A program made the position numbers and the translations under genes. The notes under the pieces were generated by a model, which was not told where the DNA came from, searched no databases, and saw only the letters and a list, made by a program, of their open reading frames with translations. From Anaplasma phagocytophilum str. Webster (GTDB taxonomy: Bacteria; Pseudomonadota; Alphaproteobacteria; Rickettsiales; Anaplasmataceae): 64,000 nucleotides of DNA. Shown here piece after piece: positions 59,441 to 64,000 of the stretch. The stretch covers positions 868,001 through 932,000 of the forward strand of contig NZ_LANS01000001.1 in NCBI RefSeq assembly GCF_000964685.1, read 5' to 3'. Each line of letters opens with the position of its first letter. The stretch's first letter is position 1.

Positions 59441-60541
59441 GTGGGTGGAGTGAAGTACATAAATCTTCTTTTAGTCGCGCTAGCTGTTGTGGGTATTGGG
59501 TTATTCTTACGGCCGGTGCTATACGCTTGTATTTATGCCTTGTTTATAGCGTACCTTTTGAATCCTATCGTGACAAAATTAGTGTTGATAGGCATGTCAC
59601 GCGCTGTAGCATCATTTGTGATAATATGTGCCTCTGCGGGCGTAATAGGAACTCTCATTGTTATGTTGATGCCTGTACTATACTCTCAGGCATTGGGTGT
59701 AATAAAGCTTTTAATAGATAGAGTGCCATTCTTAAATCTTGAAGACATTAAGGATATACTTAGTTCAAGTGGGTTACCTTCCTACCAAGAAATAAAAAGT
59801 GCAACCGAGAATCCATTGAACTTATTAACAAGTGACTTATTTCGTGGAGATGGTGCAGAATTTCTAAAGCTATTTAAAGATGCTCCAAGTTACTTCGTGA
59901 AGGCTGTAGCTGGTATTGCGCATTCTAGCTTAGGCATAGGTTCTTCTATTGTAACTATACTAACTTCGCTATTGTTATCATTTTACATTTTGGCTAATTG
60001 GCCGAGCATTACTAAAATTGCTTTAGAATTAATCCCTCGGTCTTATGTGCGTGATTTCGCTCTGTGTTTTCATAAAATTGATGAAGTAATATCTTCGTAC
60101 CTCAGGGGGCAGACTTTGGTTTGCCTCGTGCTAGCATGCTACTATAGCTTTTGCTTTGTTGTGATAAGGCTTGAGTATTCCCTTGTTATGGGTTTTGTTT
60201 CTGGGTTGCTGACATTTTTACCTTACATAGGACCATCGCTGTGTTGCATTTTAAGTGTTTGCATTGCAATTTCACAGGGATTTGGGATAACTAAAGTTGT
60301 ACTAGTGGCTTTGATGTTTTTAGTGGGGCAAATGATTGAATCCTATGTGGTAACTCCTGGGATCGTGGGGAAAAGGTTAGCATTGAATCAAGCCTGGTTA
60401 GTTATAGGTGTTGTGGTTTTCAGCTCGCATGCTGGTTTTTGGGGTGCACTTTTGTCGGTTCCGTTTACTGCGATACTCAGTGTTTTGATACAGTTTGCTG
60501 TTAAAAAGTATAAGACAAGCAATTTCTATTTGAGCGAGTAA
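59441..60541 (+). CDS. AI-2E family transporter (PerM/UPF0118)
   Basis: A 366-residue inner-membrane protein with about eight spans. The first pair (INLLLVALAVVGIGLFL and YACIYALFIAYLLNPIV) is followed by a soluble loop of about 80 residues. The conserved later region has VISSYLRGQTLVCLVLACYY, LLTFLPYIGPSLCCIL and the family motif LALNQAWLVIGVVVF. Members export small molecules or ions. Substrate unknown here. The start GTG at 59441 is uncertain, and a GTG at 59450 is also possible. It lies 4 bp before the Hda-like gene, an arrangement seen in other alphaproteobacteria. Confidence 0.88.
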   Translation: MGGVKYINLLLVALAVVGIGLFLRPVLYACIYALFIAYLLNPIVTKLVLIGMSRAVASFVIICASAGVIGTLIVMLMPVLYSQALGVIKLLIDRVPFLNLEDIKDILSSSGLPSYQEIKSATENPLNLLTSDLFRGDGAEFLKLFKDAPSYFVKAVAGIAHSSLGIGSSIVTILTSLLLSFYILANWPSITKIALELIPRSYVRDFALCFHKIDEVISSYLRGQTLVCLVLACYYSFCFVVIRLEYSLVMGFVSGLLTFLPYIGPSLCCILSVCIAISQGFGITKVVLVALMFLVGQMIESYVVTPGIVGKRLALNQAWLVIGVVVFSSHAGFWGALLSVPFTAILSVLIQFAVKKYKTSNFYLSE

Positions 60542-60545
60542 TACT

Positions 60546-61208
60546 ATGTACACACAACTGAAGTTGTTTGACGTTAAAGAGATGCACTCTTACCAATGTT
60601 CAGATTATGTTGTCTTAGATAGTAATAGGCACACATATAATCTTTTGATGAACAGTGATTTGTGGAGCAGTTTTGTGCTTTACGGCGTAAAAGGTTCAGG
60701 TAAAACGCATCTGGCGCATCTATGGGGGAAGCTAAAGCAGGCGAGCTTTTTGACTTACGGAAAAATTAGCGATGCGATTCAAGTGATCAAGGAAAGCAAT
60801 GCTGTAATAGCTGAGGATATCGATAGCATTCCGGATGAGGAATGGCTACTACACTGCTATAACTACTCTAAGGAAAATCGCAAGCCTTTTCTCATGACCG
60901 CTTCTGTTCCACCGAATTTATTGAATCACAGTCTAAAAGACTTGAGATCTAGGATAATCTCAACAATGTCTGCTAAGCTTGTAGAGCCTAATGAGGAACT
61001 TTTACGGATAATGTTGGTGAAACTTTTTACCGAGAGGCAACTGCATATAGATATAAAAACCATAAATTACATACTCAACAATGTGGAAAGGTCTTTCAAG
61101 AAGTTGAGTGATATTGTGCGTCTCATAGACATTGAATTGACAAGCTCGGCAGGCGGAGTTACAGTCCCGTTTGTGCGTTCGATAATACGTAGAGTAGAGC
61201 TTGTATAA
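60546..61208 (+). CDS. hda: DnaA regulatory inactivator Hda/HdaA-like protein
   Basis: A 220-residue AAA+ protein related to the ATPase part of DnaA without the DNA-binding domain. The family stimulates ATP hydrolysis by DnaA bound to the sliding clamp, so initiation is limited to once per cycle. Walker A is LYGVKGSGKTHLAHLWGKL. Walker B is degenerate (VIAEDIDSIPDEEW). Sensor regions SVPPNLLNHSLKDLRSRI and FTERQLHIDIKTINYIL follow. The N-terminal QLKLFD resembles the clamp-binding motif of Hda. It overlaps thiD. Confidence 0.88.
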   Translation: MYTQLKLFDVKEMHSYQCSDYVVLDSNRHTYNLLMNSDLWSSFVLYGVKGSGKTHLAHLWGKLKQASFLTYGKISDAIQVIKESNAVIAEDIDSIPDEEWLLHCYNYSKENRKPFLMTASVPPNLLNHSLKDLRSRIISTMSAKLVEPNEELLRIMLVKLFTERQLHIDIKTINYILNNVERSFKKLSDIVRLIDIELTSSAGGVTVPFVRSIIRRVELV

Positions 61209-61998
61209 AGGTAATGTGCTTAGCATAGCTGGGTCTGATTCCGGTGGAGGAGCTGGTATTCAAGCTGACATAAAAACCATTACGATGTTGGGGTGCTACG
61301 CAGCTACATGCATTACCGCTATAACGGCGCAGAATACTCAAGAAGTTAGGGGAGTGTGGGAGCTAGCTCCTGAAGTAGTAAAGGGGCAATTGGAAGCGGT
61401 ACTGGATGACCTCAAGGTAGATGCTATAAAAATAGGTATGCTGCCGGTTGGTTTGATAGGGGTGGTTGCTGAAAGTCTACCCTGCGAGATACCTGTGATA
61501 CTGGATCCTGTGATGGTATCGACGTCAGGTTTTGAATTAACAGACCCTATGGGATATACTGAAAGTATAAGACCGCTTGCACAGAATGCTGCTTTGGTTA
61601 CACCCAATATTAAGGAGACCGAAGCGCTCTCAGGCATGAAAAATATCCGCACGCGGGAGGAAATGGTTACTGCAGGTAACAAGATAATTCAATTTCTAGG
61701 CATAAAGGCGGTTCTGGTTAAGGGTTGTATCTGGGAAGAGGAAGAGTTTGTAGAAAGCGTATTGATATACGATGGCAAGACTGTTTTCTTTAGAAATGAA
61801 AGAGCTCCTGGCGAGCTCCATGGCACAGGATGCACTTTAACATCAGCCATAGCGTGTTTCATAGCACGAGGGCTTTCACTGGAGGAGAGTACAAGGCTTG
61901 CATTTGACTATGTCTCGTGTACCATAAGAAACGCACCCATAGTAGGGCAGGGTTTAAGGCCTCTTTTTCACAACTATTTTATAGTAGGCGATTGTTAA
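61201..61998 (+). CDS. thiD: Hydroxymethylpyrimidine/phosphomethylpyrimidine kinase
   Basis: A 265-residue ribokinase-fold enzyme of thiamine synthesis. SIAGSDSGGGAGIQADIKT, AIKIGMLPVG, ILDPVMVSTSG, VTPNIKETEALSG and the anion hole/catalytic Asp region LHGTGCTLTSAIACFIARG are all intact. The frame starts at TTG 61201, overlapping the end of hda. A GTG at 61216 is an alternative. Last gene of the three-gene operon. Confidence 0.93.
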   Translation: MYKGNVLSIAGSDSGGGAGIQADIKTITMLGCYAATCITAITAQNTQEVRGVWELAPEVVKGQLEAVLDDLKVDAIKIGMLPVGLIGVVAESLPCEIPVILDPVMVSTSGFELTDPMGYTESIRPLAQNAALVTPNIKETEALSGMKNIRTREEMVTAGNKIIQFLGIKAVLVKGCIWEEEEFVESVLIYDGKTVFFRNERAPGELHGTGCTLTSAIACFIARGLSLEESTRLAFDYVSCTIRNAPIVGQGLRPLFHNYFIVGDC

Positions 61999-62109
61999 AG
62001 TTTGAATCCTTGTTATAGGCTTGGTTCCCTTGCTGGCCAGGATAGGTGTTTAATAACACACGTCATGTTGTTACCTGTACGCCCATCTATAACACAGAAA
62101 AGTTGAATC

Positions 62110-62600
62110 GCTCTGTATTTTCACGACGGAAAATATGTGCTTTCTCTCATGGCTTTAGAGAACGTAACATGGAGAAGCTTATGATTGCTCTAGAGTTGAA
62201 AGGGCTTGATGTGTGACGTGGTTTCTTAAACCAGTGGGGTGTCGTTGTGATAGCCTGCGCGTAGCGTTGCTACCTTTAAATATCTCTCTATAGTACAGAA
62301 ATGTCGTGCTGCCCTGTCTTTTTTACCATTGAAACTGGGAGCGTTCTCTCATGGTTTTAGGGAACGTCACATGGAGAATCTTATGATTGCTTTAGAGTTG
62401 AATAGGCTTGATGTGTGACGGGGTTTCTCAAAGCCGGAGGGTGGCTGTGTTGATCCATGCGTAGCGTCGCTACCTTTAAACATCTCTCTATAGTGCAGAA
62501 ATGTCGTGCTGCCCTGTCTTTTTTACCATTGAAACTAGGAGCTTTCTCCCTTAGCTTTAGGGAACGCAACATGAAGAAGCCAATGATTTCAAGTACGTTT
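62110..62600. repeat. Tandem direct repeat, period about 200 bp
   Basis: The block CTCATGGCTTTAGAGAACG (62147) recurs in diverged form at 62348 and about 62548. Between the first two lie matching GATTGCTYTAGAGTTGAA and GGCTTGATGTGTGACG. CAGAAATGTCGTGCTGCCCT with GTCTTTTTTACCATTGAAAC occurs twice in nearly identical form (about 62297 and 62497). Two full units and a partial third are present. Confidence 0.8.
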
Positions 62601-62773
62601 CTTATCTCATAACGTAAATCATAAAAAGTCACTTTCAGGTTTACGGGAAGCCTTCTTCTATTTCTGATAACACGCCGACTTATGAGCAAGGTCTAGGTGG
62701 AATTTTAAGCAGTCGGCAAAAAAGATGTTAGCACTTCTTTTTTCAATCGCTGTCTAAAGTATAAAGAATTACT

Positions 62774-63230
62774 GTGTCTTCAGGTGTTGTTCAAGAGTAT
62801 CATGGTGTTGCAGGAGATACGAAAGATACATGTAGAGAAAACTCTGAAGATGAGCATCTGGCACAAGCAGCATCAACCAGGCATAGCGCTGATGAAGAAG
62901 AGTAAAGAGGGAGTTTTATACAGGGGATTATGGTGCATCAGTAGAAACTCATTCCACTGAATGATAGGTAGATCTAGGGCAATAGCTTCAGGGGAAGAGT
63001 ATTAGAAACAGCGGATATCCATGTAGAGCAGGAAAAAGGGTAGTAGTGATACCGATGCTCAAGGGCTCTCCGAAGAGGATGGTGTAGGCTAGGAAGCCTT
63101 TGATTCTGAGATTAAACGTGATGATATGGATAGCCGTAGCGTGATTCATGACCTTAGCATTCAGGTTCTGATCTGGAAGATCATGGTGTTGCAGGAGATA
63201 TAAAAGAGGAAGTTGGTGACGCATCTCACG
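62774..63230 (+). pseudogene. Remnant of an acidic repeat-containing protein
   Basis: A 43-codon frame at 62774-62905 (GTG start) reads SSGVVQEYHGVAGDTKDTC and continues acidic to HSADEEE. About 390 bp later a second frame reads SGSDLEDHGVAGDIKEEVGD and on to EEKYLD. The shared E[YD]HGVAGD[TI]K[DE] shows they are copies of one repeat. Between them another frame gives DSEIKRDDMDSRS, whose DSEIKR core returns near 63950. Stops and frameshifts separate all pieces. Charged repeats of this kind occur in secreted proteins of Anaplasmataceae, so this could be a lost effector or surface protein gene. Confidence 0.45.
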
Positions 63231-64000
63231 AAGAGAAGTATCTCGACTGATAGTATATCAGGTATAGACCTAACAGCTTCGAGAGGAGTAGTCAAGAGGA
63301 GAAGCTAGAGTTGTTGTACGGATGATGGAGTCCCAGAGAAACGACATCATATAGGGATAATACTAATGCAAAGGTAGCATCTGCCAGGAAAATAATAAAA
63401 ACCCCACTGGGACAAGAACCCAATGCCATAAATCAGGCCATAACATGAATACGGGACACCTAAAAAGTTATCCTCCGCTTAGAAGACTCTATAATAAAGG
63501 AATAGAAGAGGGCGTAGTATACGAAGCTAGTGATAAAGGTTGTTGGTAGGTGTGTTCATCAGAGCAATCTCCTGCATGATCGTGTGGGTTTTGCTCTGAA
63601 TTAAACACGGAAACTATTTATCAGCATTACCATGGTCAGCATAATAGCTCCAGTGGTTACAGCAGCATAAAACACCCTCGGTAAGCAGCTATCCACAGTA
63701 GCAACCGCTTTTTTTAGAAGCTTCTAATTGCCTGTCAGCACAACCATAGCTGCGTTAGCATAATTAACCACCGTAAATCATATTGCTGCGAATTTACGCG
63801 CTCTACCAACGGGTCAGTTAACTCAACAGCTGACATTTCAGGCTTCAAGTCATATGTACTAACGTCAGGAGATGGCATTATGCTATCTCCAATAATGCAT
63901 ACGAAAAGTGTTTTCGGGACGGACGTAATGCTATAGAACCAGAGAATTATGATTCTGAGATTAAACGTTGCGATCCGAATAACTATCGGAGTGCATCATA

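Larger units (their letters stand above)
61999..64000. other. Decayed region to the window end
   Basis: Two kilobases without an intact gene. The first part is a 200 bp tandem repeat. From about 62770 onward come fragments of an acidic protein with repeats. The final 400 bp show only broken frames. Confidence 0.5.

Noticed and set aside
62381-62689. 102-codon minus-strand frame
   Set aside because: It falls inside the 200 bp tandem repeat and is not preserved between the copies.

Overview
The window comes from an obligate intracellular Rickettsiales bacterium. I read it as Anaplasma phagocytophilum or a very close relative. The evidence is a solitary 16S rRNA gene whose V1 region matches my memory of the human granulocytic anaplasmosis agent, a P44/Msp2 silent cassette next to a divergent P44/Msp2-family outer membrane protein gene, and long decayed intergenic stretches. 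By my own addition, only about two thirds of the window is convincing gene.

Layout. 1-7.9 kb: a FabK/nitronate monooxygenase-like flavoprotein whose 5' end is duplicated as an inverted repeat, an FbpB-type iron transporter permease, a decayed repeat region, then an HlyD-type secretion adaptor and a COQ9 homologue on the minus strand. 7.9-10.9 kb: gene-poor DNA with a diverged direct repeat and gene remnants. 10.9-13.9 kb: tolB overlapping an RNase J gene (minus). 14.8-30.6 kb: one continuous plus-strand information-processing block, rpsL-rpsG-fusA-tuf-tRNA-Trp-secE-nusG-rplK-rplA-rplJ-rplL-rpoB-rpoC, in which the str and rif operons are joined through tuf. 31-36.5 kb: rnhB, a YqaA/DedA-like membrane protein with a broken partial copy, tRNA-Arg(CCT) and a truncated P44 cassette. 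36.5-42.1 kb: the P44-like gene, bioF, an MrpE-like gene, coaX and pyrD. 42.3-52.6 kb: def, a carboxylesterase, pdxH, a BolA-like gene and dnaE, separated by long gaps holding tandem duplications. 52.7-56.7 kb: an EPSP-synthase-like gene that has lost most catalytic residues, the 16S rRNA with a clear promoter, then sdhC-sdhD. 56.9-64 kb: an unrecognised 455-residue protein, an operon of an AI-2E family permease, an Hda-type DnaA homologue and thiD, and finally a decayed tail with a tandem repeat and remnants of an acidic repeat protein.

How the genes fit together. The core is growth machinery (ribosome, elongation factors, RNA polymerase, replicative polymerase, Hda, 16S, RNase J, RNase HII) with selected cofactor and energy steps (biotin, CoA, PLP, thiamine, UMP, succinate dehydrogenase anchors, ubiquinone accessory COQ9). 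The host-facing part is the P44 material, the HlyD adaptor and perhaps the unrecognised 455-residue protein. The most unusual observations are the EPSP-synthase pseudoenzyme, the inverted duplication at 1.1-2.15 kb, and several independent, diverged tandem duplications of about 200-250 bp in intergenic DNA.
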